From assembly GCA_036365515.1 (NCBI GenBank), contig CM070873.1, positions 193,501,104 through 193,565,103 of the forward strand: a stretch of DNA of 64,000 nt, given 5' to 3'. Source of the stretch: Torymus aiolomorphi (taxonomy: Eukaryota; Arthropoda; Insecta; Hymenoptera; Torymidae). This document shows positions 24,513 through 34,613 of this stretch, piece by piece (positions within the stretch are counted from its first letter, which is position 1; each line of letters begins with the position of its first letter). The notes beneath the pieces are model-generated. The model did not search any database. It was not told the origin of the DNA and saw only the letters and a list, made by a program, of their open reading frames with translations. Made by a program: the position numbers and the translations under genes.

Positions 24513-24754
24513 CTTCATCACGATGTATACGACTTAAATAGTTAATAAAAAGATTATCTCCAACTGCAACTTCATCAACATTTGTTCCGCAACTGGTATC
24601 ATGATCTAATGTTACGATCAGAATTTGTAGTGCTACATCAACTAATGGTTCTAAAGAATCGGTAAACAGTAAGTGATTATAAGGTACACCAAAACCGACT
24701 GGATCATATGCACCAACTGTATTTAATAATGCAGTAAACATCGGCAAAGCATGT
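24513..24754 (-). CDS. HID1: HID1 exon 5
   Basis: The acceptor TTTCATAG precedes base 24754 and the donor GTAATT follows 24513. One base completes the arginine codon begun in exon 4, and the exon ends on the first base of a split aspartate codon. The encoded sequence includes ALPMFTALLNTVGAYDPVG, VPYNHLLFTD, ILIVTLDHD and NLFINYLSRIHRDE, all characteristic of HID1. Vertebrate HID1 carries a longer insert in the acidic loop after LDHD; the loop here is short. Confidence 0.93.
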
Positions 24755-25088
24755 CTATGAAAATATAAATTTATATATCAAAGTAATGGCAACCTAATGC
24801 TATAAACAAATATTATAATAGGTCTGACGCTTGCATCGTTGGAATGCAACGAAATAATTTTATAGAAATAATTAAAATTATTAAACAATAAAAATGTTAT
24901 CTTAACCTTAGTAATAAAGTCATTTTATAGTACAAAACAGTAAATTTATACACAAAATTAATGTTAAGGTAGTACAATCGCTACATTCCTAGTCAAAAAT
25001 CGCACTTTTTATTTCTTGTTTATTCACAAGATATACTTTACTAAAAAAGCTACATACATGAACATACACGAAATAATGATTATGCATT

Positions 25089-25824
25089 CCCTGTTGAAAA
25101 AAATCATATGACAATCACTTGATCATCATCCCCGAAATCACGCCAAAAAGTCAAATGATTTTCATATGATTGTCATATGATTCTCATGTGACTCTTATGT
25201 TCCCAATTTGTTAAATATTTATTCAAATAATTCTTATTAATTATTATTATTATTCATTTACTTGAATCTACGATTAACTAATATATGTTGATATAATGTA
25301 AATGGTGGCAAAGAAGTTTTGCATTAGTTGCCATAATTTAGGAATGAAAAATTAAATTTAAATAATTTAAAATTAACAATAATAAATGATAATAATAATT
25401 AATAATAAATGAAAATATTAACATTATTTTCAGGTAGAAATCAGCTAATAACCACCTGAAAATCAAGTGACGTTTTGGCTTGATTTTCACCTGATTATCA
25501 GCTAATAATTCAGCTGATAATCAGCTGAGCTGTTTCAGTAGGGGCATCATCACGTTCATCCTCTGCAGTTTCCTTTCTATCTGTTGGATCTACAGTAGAG
25601 ATTTTTATAAATCATTTCAGTTGATTTTATTTCCCTTATCTTGTATTGACTAATTTTACAAAATTATTTGAATACATATTTAACAAATTGGGAACATGAG
25701 AGTCACATGAGAATCATGACAATCATATGAAAAATCATGTAAAAATCATGAAAATCATTTGACTTTTTGGCGTGATTTCGGGGATGATGATCAAGTAATT
25801 GTCATGTGATGTTTTTCAACAGGG
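25089..25824. mobile_element. MITE with CCCTGTTGAAAAA termini
   Basis: It begins CCCTGTTGAAAAAAATCATATG and ends in GTTTTTCAACAGGG, with inverted arms of about 150 bp and ATT on both sides (25086-25088 and 25825-25827). The arms are full of iterated near-palindromes (TGATTGTCATATGATTCTCATG). The interior near 25430-25546 holds a second unit with iterated CAGCTGAT repeats and its own TTTCAGTAGGGG end, suggesting nesting. Confidence 0.75.
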
Positions 25825-26379
25825 ATTGGCCTTAAATAATTCTATTCGTCCTAATTATTAATAAAAAGCTCCATGCAGAAGCTCATTTGACTTGTTTTTT
25901 GAGGTTAAATGTGACTTTTTGCTTTCAATTAATTTTTTTAATAAGTAAGTCTACCTAATCATAGTTTTCGAAAATGATAAATATTCTTCAAATATTTATC
26001 TCTTACTAAAAAAATTCTCAATAAAAACTGAACGGTAATTTTTACAAAATAATGAATTGAAACTACAAAAAAGGCGATTTCCCATAAGACACCGTGTTAA
26101 ATTCGTGATAATCAAAATACTAATAACTTTGGTCATATTTACCCTAGCCTGATAAAAATTTGTTTGATTCACTTTTGGACCAATATTTACCAGTATGTTA
26201 AGTTTAATTAAAATCTGATCGGTATTTCTATACCGACGGTACTACTTTAAGAAGACTCGATAGTGTCATGCTGCGGGGTGAGGCTAGGGACATCCCCTCT
26301 TTCCCCGCGGGCGCTCCCCGTTCACCGCGCACCTTCTCGCGCAGACATCGAACTTGGCGTTTTGTTTACGTTTTCACCT

Positions 26380-26943
26380 ACTTCTTTCCCAAATGCATTG
26401 TAAGCGACCAAAATCCCTCTGCGTTTTTATTCTTTAATTATTTCTCTATTAAAGTGAAGGTCTTTTAACTTTATTTCTGCTTTTTTTATGAGATTTTTAT
26501 GTTCAAAGGTCACATAACCTCATTCTCCCATAAGAGCCTATGTTAAAAACTTCATTTTCAAGAATTTTTTTGAGAAAAACTGAGCTACACAAAAATCCTG
26601 AAAAAAATCATGTAATCTTCTTTCAAATTAAGGAATAACATATAAAAATTCTAAATCCAGCCAACAATTTAGAATTTTTATATGTTATTCCTTAATTTGA
26701 AAGAAGATTACATGATTTTTTTCAGGATTTTTGTGTAGCTCAGTTTTTCTCAAAAAAATTCTTGGAAATGAAGTTTTTAACATAGGCTCTTATGGGAGAA
26801 TGAGGTTATGTGACCTTTGAACATAAAAATCTCATAAAAAAAGCAGAAATAAAGTTAAAAGACCTTCACTTTAATAGAGAAATAATTAAAGAATAAAAAC
26901 GCAGAGGGATTTTGGTCGCTTACAATGCATTTGGGAAAGAAGT
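26380..26943. repeat. Near-perfect palindrome, 277-bp arms, 10-bp loop
   Basis: The left arm 26380-26656 and right arm 26667-26943 are symmetrical with no net length difference; I noticed only a single mismatch (CTTGAAAA against CTTGGAAA). The loop is about 26657-26666 (CCAGCCAACA). It lies in HID1 intron 4, so transcription of HID1 would produce a very long RNA hairpin. No protein or transposon terminus was recognised at its ends. Confidence 0.93.
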
Positions 26944-27047
26944 TATCAAACCTCCTTAATTAGTATAAACGAAGTAAAGTTAATAAATAATTTTTTTTCT
27001 ATTTCGTTGAACTCCAACGTTGGAAACTTTGGACCTATATATTTTAC

Positions 27048-27271
27048 CTATTTTCAGAACTAGTTAAATACTGTATCCATTTGTTGGGAATTATTGATAC
27101 ATCATTAGGAGGATTATACATTGTTTCACTGAAGCATGTCAACAGTACCTTGAGTAATTCAGTTCTATTGGAGTCAAAAACAGGATTTCTAGGTTGTGAT
27201 TGTGCAAAACCCACACCAGCTTCCCAAATATACTCACAACTATCTATAGATTGCAGTTCTTCAGCCTTATC
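27048..27271 (-). CDS. HID1: HID1 exon 4
   Basis: Acceptor TATTTAG before 27271; donor GTAAAA after 27048. It encodes 74 codons plus two bases of an arginine codon. Diagnostic HID1 blocks are DSCEYIWEAGVGFA, ELLKVLLTCFSETMYNPP and a W.QYLTSSEN end that joins HALPMF of exon 5. The reading phase agrees on both sides. Confidence 0.93.
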
Positions 27272-27333
27272 CTAAATACAATTGTACACTATTTCAAAAT
27301 CTTATTACAACATTTTTTGTAAAAAATACTTAC

Positions 27334-27387
27334 AGGTCCAGATTTTTTGTTTGTAACTACAGTAAAATCTGGGCAGAATAATAGGTC
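27334..27387 (-). CDS. HID1: HID1 exon 3 (54 bp)
   Basis: A small phase-0 exon between acceptor TTTCTAG (before 27387) and donor GTAAGT (after 27334). It encodes 18 residues beginning DLLFCPDFTV, which align with the family between exons 2 and 4. It is too short to be found by ORF length, but the splice sites and phase agree with its neighbours. Confidence 0.9.
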
Positions 27388-27852
27388 CTAGAAATTATTA
27401 ATAATTGCATTTTTTTTTTTTTAAATAATTTTGTATGAGATTGCCAATGCCAAATAGTATTAAATTTCTCCGAAAGGAAACAAAATTAAAACTACATAAA
27501 TTATGATATATATATACGCTATAAAATCTCCTTTTGCCATACTTGCTTATGACCATACTTTTATCAAGTGATGGATAACCTCTGAACAGTCCGGTTTAGC
27601 CAGATTCCTGCTTATAGCAGAGAACCAACATCATTTGGTGACCCGATTATGTTTTTGGAATTGAATAAATTAGATGAAAAGGGTCTAAGTCCAAAAAAAT
27701 CAATTTTAAACTAAGATAGCCATTTTTTTCAAAAGACATAAATACACCGTTTCAGTAAAGAAAAATAGCCGTTTCGACTTCTATAACACTGTAGCAGAAG
27801 CATAAATAAATGTATGAGATAAAAAAGTCCTTGCCCTAATTATTCTGACAAT

Positions 27853-28371
27853 CCTACTAAAAGATCTCAAATGAAATCTCAGGTGACTTCTCAGGTGAGA
27901 TCCCGTGTTATTTCTTGTGTCAATTTCTTACCTAAGATTCTGCTCCAGATGCTGTGGAAAACCTACGTAAATGGAAAATCAGGTTCTTCAGTATTGGAAA
28001 TTGACTGTTAGGATGTTTTACCCCCTAGGTGAACTAAAAAATGCATGTTTAGAAGCATTTTACATAATTTTTCAATTTTTACAAATTTGGTACACGAGAT
28101 CTCAGGTGATTTCTCTGCTGAGATATACGGTGAGATCTCATGTAAAAAATTTGTAAAAATTGAAAAATTGTGTAAAATGCTTCTAAACATGCATTTGTTA
28201 GCTCATCTAGGGAGTAAAACATCCTAACAGGCAATTTCCAATACTCAAGAACCTGATTTTCTATTTACGTAGGTTTTCCACAGCACCTGGAGCAGAATCT
28301 CAGGTGAGAAATTGACACAAGAAATAACATGAGATCACACCCGAGAACTCACCTGAGATTTTTCAGTAGGG
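27853..28371. mobile_element. Foldback MITE with CCTACTAAAAGATCTCA / GAGATTTTTCAGTAGGG ends
   Basis: The inverted arms run from 27853 and 28371 towards a centre near 28110. They are about 250 bp long with moderate divergence; paired blocks include ATGCATGTTTAGAAGCATTTTAC and its reverse. GATCTCA / TGAGATC near-palindromes are iterated at the ends and at the centre. The end motif is shared with the fragment at 24035-24085. Confidence 0.75.
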
Positions 28372-29240
28372 AAGGCAAACTGTCAAACGTAATACAAATA
28401 CTATTTTCAAAACAAGTATGTGCGTCTCTCTCGCACGAAAAACACACCTTTTTACAATAATTTTTTTTAATAAAATAGTATATTATGCACCTAGGGAGTA
28501 AAGTAAACTATTGACTCCCGCGAGAGATTTGCTGCTCGAGCGAAGCGAGGGTACGTAAAAAACGGTAAGAAAACGGTAAAAATTTGTCTTCATTTTAATC
28601 GATTCAATGGATCGTATTTTTAACCATTTTTTACGCTATCTTTGATTGTTTATAATTTTCTAAAAAATCAATATTTTTGCTGTCTATTTTTATAATCTTT
28701 TCGCTCGTTATCGTATCATAAATACTTGCAATGTAACAGTCAATAGAAGAGACATAATTTTTTTTAACGAAATAGAGGATATTTGAGATTAGATTGCCCA
28801 TATCTAAAGAAAAAGGGCCTATGAGATGGAAGTATTAGGAACACTAAGCTTCATTTCTAGATATCAGAAATCGACGCTCAAATGCCCGCTGAAATCCGTT
28901 TCCCGGAGGGTGTGCACTCTCCTTGTTAGTCTAAATTAGCATAAATTCTAGAAAGTGTTTTTATTTAGACTTACTTAGACCGTTTTTCATCTTACCCATT
29001 CAATTTATATTGTATTCTATAGGCTTAAACACTGAAAACATATCCCAATCACCTCTCGCATACTTTGTTGTAAGTAAAAAAATCATCTAAATGATCGCCA
29101 AAGTTTCATAGGTAAAGTCACCCACTATAGTACATTACGATACAAGGGTCTTAAGTGTCACTTTCTGGCACGGCGAGTTACGCGTCCGAGCGCAGCGAGG
29201 GCGCTAACGCCGTGTCAGAAAGTGTCACTTGAGACACGTA

Positions 29241-29703
29241 CACTGAAAAAAGTTTTGAGCAGTTACTGCGCTGGCCCCCATTGTATATCTATAGATATCA
29301 TCTTATAAACATAGGTATACATTTTCTATTATAAACAAACAATTTAAACACATCAGTTACTAAAAAAGTAGTAGTCATATGAAAAAATGGTAAAGGAACT
29401 TTTTTCTTAGAATTTTGCGCTCTACAGGATTATATTTACAGACGCATACATTTTCAGAACAAGTTGTATAGAGCGCAAAGCCACCTCACTCATCCGTACA
29501 AAATTTTTGTACAACTGCTGTCCGAAAACTGCACGGCAGTTGCCTTAGTGTGGCGCTGCTGTCGCGTGAAAATCATACCGATAGCAGTCGCAGCGCGTTT
29601 TTGAGCAGCAACGCTACAAAAACTGGGAGAGCTGCCGCTCAAATCGTATAGTACAGTTGCTGCGCTTGTTATGTACAGGAACTGCGCAAAATTTCTTTCA
29701 GTG
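29241..29703. mobile_element. TA-flanked MITE with CACTGAAA termini
   Basis: It begins CACTGAAAAAAGTTTTG and ends TTTCTTTCAGTG, with TA on both sides (29239-29240 and 29704-29705). Comparison with copy 1 of the twin-hairpin family gives the empty site. TA duplication suggests a Tc1/mariner-type origin. No coding. Confidence 0.75.
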
Positions 29704-29773
29704 TATATCGTACGTTATTTTATAGTACTGCCTGCCTCAAGTCCGCCGACAAGCCTTTCCGTGTCTTCAGTAG

Positions 29774-30013
29774 AGTACTGATCCCTATTAGTGTGCTTGT
29801 CCATATTTGTGTGTCCTTTTAGGAATTTCCGATGTAAGAAAAAGGTTCTAATCTTAAAAATAATAAAAGGCTATTATAAGAAACAGTGAAAAGACGATTT
29901 ATCCTATAAAGGACTCGGTTTGATCTATTATTTGTTAATAATCGTTAGTTAAAAAGTGTCACTAATACGGACTGTCGTCTACTTCAAGGGCACACTAATA
30001 CGGTCTCTTACCC
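29774..30013. mobile_element. 240-bp MITE with TAG target duplication
   Basis: The left end ACTGATCCCTATTAGTGTGC and right end GCACACTAATACGGTCTCTTA are imperfect inverted repeats. TAG flanks both sides (29771-29773 and 30014-30016). The empty site is visible in copy 1 of the twin-hairpin MITE. Confidence 0.7.
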
Positions 30014-30131
30014 TAGTCCTTTCTCGCACCGTGAGCGTAGCGAGTGCGATAAACACGGTGCCAGAAAGGGCTACTTACCGCACGGAAAAGCGTGTCTGAA
30101 GCGCGGACTTAAGTCACGCAGTGGTATAAAA

Positions 30132-30463
30132 GTACTAACTGAACAGCAATGTCAAAAGATGGAGAATTCTTCAATACTCTTTCACAAAGGTTGATAGTGG
30201 CACTTAAAACTATCTTCTCGTCATTTATAATGTTCTGAACTGGGGCCTGATTCTCTAAGCTTATGTCTGTCGACAAACCCATTTTTCCTTTTAAAGAAGC
30301 TCTCTGATTCGTCTAAACCTCTTCTCTCGCGTGTATCGCACCGAGATAGCATTAGAGAATCGAGCCTCTGGAGAAGTTGATTTTACGCGCTGCTGCCAAC
30401 ATGAGCCGCAAAAGAGTGAGAATTCTCCACCTTTTGGCATCGCTGTAACTGAATGTAGTGCTA
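30132..30463. repeat. Inverted pair around a CAG MITE
   Basis: Arms of about 40 bp (30132-30170 and 30419-30463) pair around ATGGAGAATTCT / AGAATTCTCCA. The CAG MITE at 30243-30367 lies between them. This may be an older MITE that received the younger one. Confidence 0.55.
30243..30367. mobile_element. 125-bp MITE with CAG/CTG target duplication (copy 2)
   Basis: Reverse orientation relative to copy 1 at 19607-19731, and also exactly 125 bp. CTG flanks both ends (30240-30242 and 30368-30370), i.e. CAG on the other strand, as in copy 1. Sequence identity with copy 1 is high by eye. Confidence 0.75.
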
Positions 30464-31299
30464 CTTAATTTTGATAATCAGCCTAGGTACAGTTGCGCTA
30501 CCCTACTACAATGCTGCTATCCCCCCCAAAGTAATGATTAATTGAAATTTCCTCTTTCTTACTAAACAAATATAATATGAATTTTTATTTATCAATAATC
30601 GAGAAATTAATGTAGTATGATAAGATTATCTTATTCCGTTCTTGTGTGTAGTATATTATATAAAGGTGTTAAGCATCCAACAGATTTCTCCACTCATGTA
30701 ATCATGTATAGTTCATATTTTCTATAGAAGCAAATAATTTACATGTGAGAATATAAAAACCAAATTCCAGTTTAACCCTATCCCCCTGCCTCCTCTCACC
30801 ACTGGTTTATTACACACTAATTTACAATTTTACGAAAAATTGCGATATTTATGGCAGATTTGCTGATAATCTGATCGAATTATCCCTGCATTACTTATTT
30901 TACTTATGTGTTGTAAGTTTGGGTGTAACTGTTTCACTTTAAGAACATTTTCTTTAATATTTCTGTATTTTTTTCAATTTTTTACGACCTGAACCTATTT
31001 TTCCGATCAGTCGGTTTACAACAAATGTGAGGTTAAAGTGTTAAACGCTTTTGCTGTATGACAGATTATGCGACAGATTTCAGTTATATTATCGATTTAT
31101 TATTTGTTTTAGTTATCTCTTGACAGTCTATGCATTGTTATGGTATTTTTTTTCAACTTTTTACAATAGGAACATATTTTTTCCATCTGTTGGATGTTTA
31201 ACAATAGCCTATATTATATCATAATTAATTTAATATTGCTTTTGGCATTGCATTTTACCCATGGCAAACTGATATACTAAAATTTTTTGCTATACACAC

Positions 31300-31659
31300 A
31301 CATATAGCATTCAGCAAGGAATGTGCAAGAGGTAAATTTTCCTCATTATTTTTTCCTGGTAAACTAGACCAAAAAAATCCTTTCCAATCTGGATCTTCAA
31401 AAATATAAGGTAGAAGTCTTGTTAATAATCGACAACAATTCAAAACAGTTTGTTGTTCACTTTGTGTCCTGCAACTAGTATCAACAGCTTTAACTAATTT
31501 TTCAACTGCCTTGTAGCAAAGCGTTGCAAGATTAGAGGGTGCCTCTTCTCGAAGAATACGAATTTCTGATGCAGGTATTAAGGTAAATACATCTTGTACA
31601 CTTGAAACATTCTCTGACCAAAACTGGTCCCAGAATGTATCATCAGATGCATCAATAAC
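31300..31659 (-). CDS. HID1: HID1 exon 2
   Basis: This 360-bp phase-0 exon encodes 120 residues between acceptor TTTTAG (before 31659) and donor GTGTGT (after 31300). The donor was chosen at the internal site, not the later ATGG/GTAAAA, because only it joins exon 3 to give NAIC-DLLFCPDF as in the family. Diagnostic blocks: FWDQFW, VQDVFTLIP, SNLATLCYKAVEKLV, RLLPYIFEDPDWKGFFW. HID1 (high-temperature-induced dauer formation 1) is known as a peripheral Golgi protein required for dense-core vesicle/secretory granule maturation. Confidence 0.93.
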
Positions 31660-32412
31660 CTAAAATAAAAAATTTATCAATTTAAATTTTTTTCAATCTT
31701 TTCACTGAATAGTTCTGAAAAATATGAAGAATTAAAATCTTTAGGCATAAATTAAAATGAATATGAAATGCTATATAAAATCAAACACTTCACATTTTCA
31801 TTTAAAAAAAGATATATTTATTCAATTTTTAATTTTCAAAAATTATTTTCAAAGTGCTCTCTACCTAGGGTGGCATTGTATTTTTTGTATTTTTCCTGGG
31901 TATGGAGTAAAGACAATAAAATCCAGCTTTATACAGCAACAAAGACATATTATCTATAATATTCAAGCAGAATAGATCTGAAGTTTGCAACATTGTAGTG
32001 CAACGAAATAAAAAAATAGTCAATTTCCCTTGAAGTTTATGATAACTAATATTAATTTTGCGTGTAGATTTATTGTTTTATAGTTCCAAATAACTTTATA
32101 ACAAAGATTTAGATAAAATTTACATTGCTCATTAACTTTAATTGATTGCTAAAAATTATTTTATTGCACTCCAATGATTTAAACTTTACACCCATCGAGC
32201 AGAGGCATATTCTTTAAAGTGAACAGATTACAAGTGTGCTTCAATAATTTTGAAAATATGAAATTTGATTGAGAAATATGAAAAATCAGATACAGAAATC
32301 TGCAATTGAGTAAGGTCTCCAATTTTGCTGTTTTATGTATATTAAATAGGTAAAAATAATATAAGAAAGGGTTTTTGCAGACTAGATGGCAACATCAGAG
32401 GAAAAGAGAAGG

Positions 32413-32504
32413 TTTAATCAGCGTTGGCCCTGTACTATTCTAACAAATGTATAATACATATATATATATTAGTTAGAATAATACACCGCCAACGTTAGGC
32501 TTAA
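32413..32504. repeat. Hairpin, possible small MITE
   Basis: TTTAATCAGCGTTGGCCCTGT at the left pairs imperfectly with ACACCGCCAACGTTAGGCTTAA at the right, and inner arms CTATTCTAAC / TTAGAATA also pair. Confidence 0.5.
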
Positions 32505-32516
32505 TTGTTTATTAAT

Positions 32517-32765
32517 CCGGCGTTGTTATTTGTACGACAGACCTGTTGTACAAATAACCTATAACCCACTTAGAAACATGTAAAAACCACTGTTTTGAGA
32601 GTCTGATATGGAAGGGACTATTATTTCTTTAGTCAAATGTCAATCCTTGCATATTTTTTCTTTAGTCAAGCGTCAATTCTTCGACTAAAGAAAATTGAAG
32701 GTTAGATTTTACGTATATATAGGTATACCTATCTACAGCGATCTGGCATACAAATAACAACGGCC
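32517..32765. mobile_element. hAT-like MITE with 8-bp target duplication
   Basis: The ends CCGGCGTTGTTATTTGTA and TACAAATAACAACGGCC are inverted repeats. TTATTAAT flanks both sides exactly (32509-32516 and 32766-32773). An 8-bp duplication is typical of hAT elements, but no transposase is present, so the superfamily is inferred. Confidence 0.75.
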
Positions 32766-33218
32766 TTATTAATCTCTTTCAACTAAAAAAAAATTTTAAT
32801 GCAATATATATATATATATATATATGCTTTTCATTAAAAACTTATTGACTTGTGCATAACCTTACAAATTTAAAGCTATTCATACTAATTTTATTTAATA
32901 ATAAACGCGAATAACTTTTAGTTTTAAGTAACTCTATACTCTGGACCTGCGAACAGGAAATTTATTTTCCTCTGCAGGGTTACCCCAATGTAATGTACTT
33001 CTCTAATGTACTCAGGATGAATAAATAAATAATTTTATAAAATATATTTCTCGGTTACAAGTGTAGTATACAAAACATATAAATGCAAACATTCTTGCAA
33101 ATATTCTGAACTTAAAAGTAGTTTGTTCCCTTCAAAATTCTTCCATGCAGATATGAAAGTGTCAAATTATAAAATACTAAAATTATACAAAATGAATTAA
33201 ATTTAATTGTATACTGAC

Positions 33219-33284
33219 TTGTGTTTTTGATGTCAATTGCACAACAGCTTTTCGAAAATTGAGTTTAGTGTCAGCGTTTCCCAT
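33219..33284 (-). CDS. HID1: HID1 exon 1 with start codon
   Basis: The ATG is at 33284-33282 on the minus strand. The 22 codons begin MGNADTKLNFRKAVVQLTSK, matching the conserved HID1 N-terminus (in the family MG followed by a lysine-leucine-asparagine-phenylalanine stretch; glycine 2 is the known N-myristoylation site). The donor GTCAGT at 33218 follows in phase 0. Promoter and 5' UTR would lie above 33284; no TATA box was convincingly identified. Confidence 0.92.
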
Positions 33285-33554
33285 ATTATTTTTTATTTAT
33301 TAAATTTAATACCTATTTCTTCTTAGAAATTCTACCTGTTTTTGCAGAAATTAAAATCGAGTTAAGATTCGATCACTGTAAAGATGAAATGATTACGTCT
33401 TTTACATTTAAACATCTGTTTCTGATTTTTACATTTAAACATCCGATGCTGATTTGTTATATTATTCTTTTATACTTTATTCTTTATATTATATATTACG
33501 GTGCCTAGACTGCCCTCGGCACTGATTATAGTTTTATAACTCTCCTTTTTTTTA

Positions 33555-34610
33555 GGCCAAGGCCACATCATAGATGAATACTCTTGCGCATGAATGCGTA
33601 CGGCGCAGCGGAATCATTAGAGCGAATCCACATTGCGTGCTGTACCTCGTGTGCCATGCGATTTGTGCCGTACCAAAAAGAAAGTGTTGTTCGACATCTA
33701 CATACGTATTATTAATAAGTATTACCACAGGATAAAGAGGAAGGACCTACTCTCTTAGGGCCTTTGCACGCTAAAAGCATAACGCAAAGGAATAAGGAAT
33801 AAGAGGGCATAAGGTGGACATAAGGTACTTATGCTCCGCTTATTCCTCTTATGCCCGTGTTGTATACGCAACGGATCGCGCATAACCCCTAAATTGCTTG
33901 TTTTGGAGTAAATTTTTTAATAATAAATTGCAAGTAAACATTTACCTCTTCATCCATTGTTCAAAAATGTCTACACTATAAATTATTATAAAAATAATCA
34001 CTAAATGATTAAGAAGAAAACTTTTCTCAATTCTGCACGTTGAAATGATAAAATATAAAAGCCCCTCAAGATTTATTATTTTGTCAACTTTTTACATTGT
34101 AACCAATTAGAGTCAATTAATAATTACAGTAAGCTATTTCATTTCGAAAACTTTACTCCAAAAAAATCAAGAGATTATGCACGTTTCGTTGCGTACACAA
34201 CACGGGCATAAGAGGAATAAGCGGAGCATAAGTACCTTATGTCCACCTTATGCCCTCTCATTCCTTATACCTTTGCGTTATGCTTTTAGCGTGCAAAGGC
34301 CCTTATTGAACAGAGCATAGATGTCAAACATAGATAACAGTTACATAGATCTCGAACAACACTTTCTTTTTGGTACGGCACCCGACGCACAGCACGCAAT
34401 GTGGATTCGCTCTTAGACGGCCTAAGCGAAACTCGCTAGTGCCAACTGTACAGAAAAGTCAGTATGACTTCGTGAACCTTCTCAACAATAGAAGTTCCTC
34501 ACGAAACCATAGTGAATTTCCTGCAAAGTTGGCATTAGAAAGTTTTCCTAGTGACTTCACTGCGCTATACGGGTTCGTAAGCAGGCGTATTCATCTATGT
34601 GGCCCTGGCC
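33555..34610. mobile_element. Harbinger-type element, TTA duplication (outer)
   Basis: The left end GGCCAAGGCCACATCATAGATG and right end CATCTATGTGGCCCTGGCC are inverted, and TTA lies on each side (33552-33554 and 34611-34613). A second inner inverted pair (GTGTTGTTCGACATCTACAT against its reverse near 34345) surrounds the nested element at 33758-34302. No transposase coding is seen. The 3-bp TTA duplication and GGCC termini fit PIF/Harbinger MITEs. Confidence 0.7.
33758..34302. mobile_element. Harbinger-type MITE, TTA duplication (nested)
   Basis: GGGCCTTTGCACGCTAAAAGC at the left and GCTTTTAGCGTGCAAAGGCC at the right, with arms of about 130 bp that include CATAAGGTGGACATAAGGTAC. TTA on both sides (33755-33757 and 34303-34305). 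AT-rich centre with no gene. Confidence 0.8.
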
Positions 34611-34613
34611 TTA

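Larger units (their letters stand above)
24755..27047 (-). other. HID1 intron 4 filled with repeats
   Basis: Bounded by the donor at 27047 and the acceptor at 24755. It contains the MITE at 25089-25824 and the long palindrome at 26380-26943. The remainder is AT-rich without coding signals, apart from a GC-rich patch at 26230-26370 whose open frame has no recognisable product. Confidence 0.7.
29130..30124 (-). mobile_element. Twin-hairpin MITE, copy 3, interrupted by two MITEs
   Basis: In reverse orientation to copies 1 and 2. It begins with the CACTTTCTGGCACGGCG stem-loop (29158-29235) and ends with the CTCGCACCGTGAGCGTAGCG stem-loop (30020-30120). Insertions at 29241-29703 and 29774-30013 split it, each recognisable because copy 1 shows the uninterrupted sequence. 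The outer boundaries are approximate. Confidence 0.7.
27388..31299 (-). other. HID1 intron 2 (3.9 kb), rich in MITEs
   Basis: It runs from the donor GTGTGT at 31299 to the acceptor at 27388. It holds the MITEs listed at 27853, 29130, 29241, 29774 and 30243 and the inverted pair at 30132/30463. The segments 28480-29120 and 30480-31250 show nothing recognisable beyond AT-rich sequence. Confidence 0.75.
31660..33218 (-). other. HID1 intron 1
   Basis: It lies between exon 1 (donor GTCAGT) and exon 2. It includes a hairpin at 32413-32504, the 8-bp-duplication MITE at 32517-32765 and short TA runs near 32456 and 32808. No other feature is seen. Confidence 0.7.

Noticed and set aside
31259..31299. 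Extension of HID1 exon 2 to the GTAAAA donor
   Set aside because: It would break the phase to exon 3 and add residues absent from the family.
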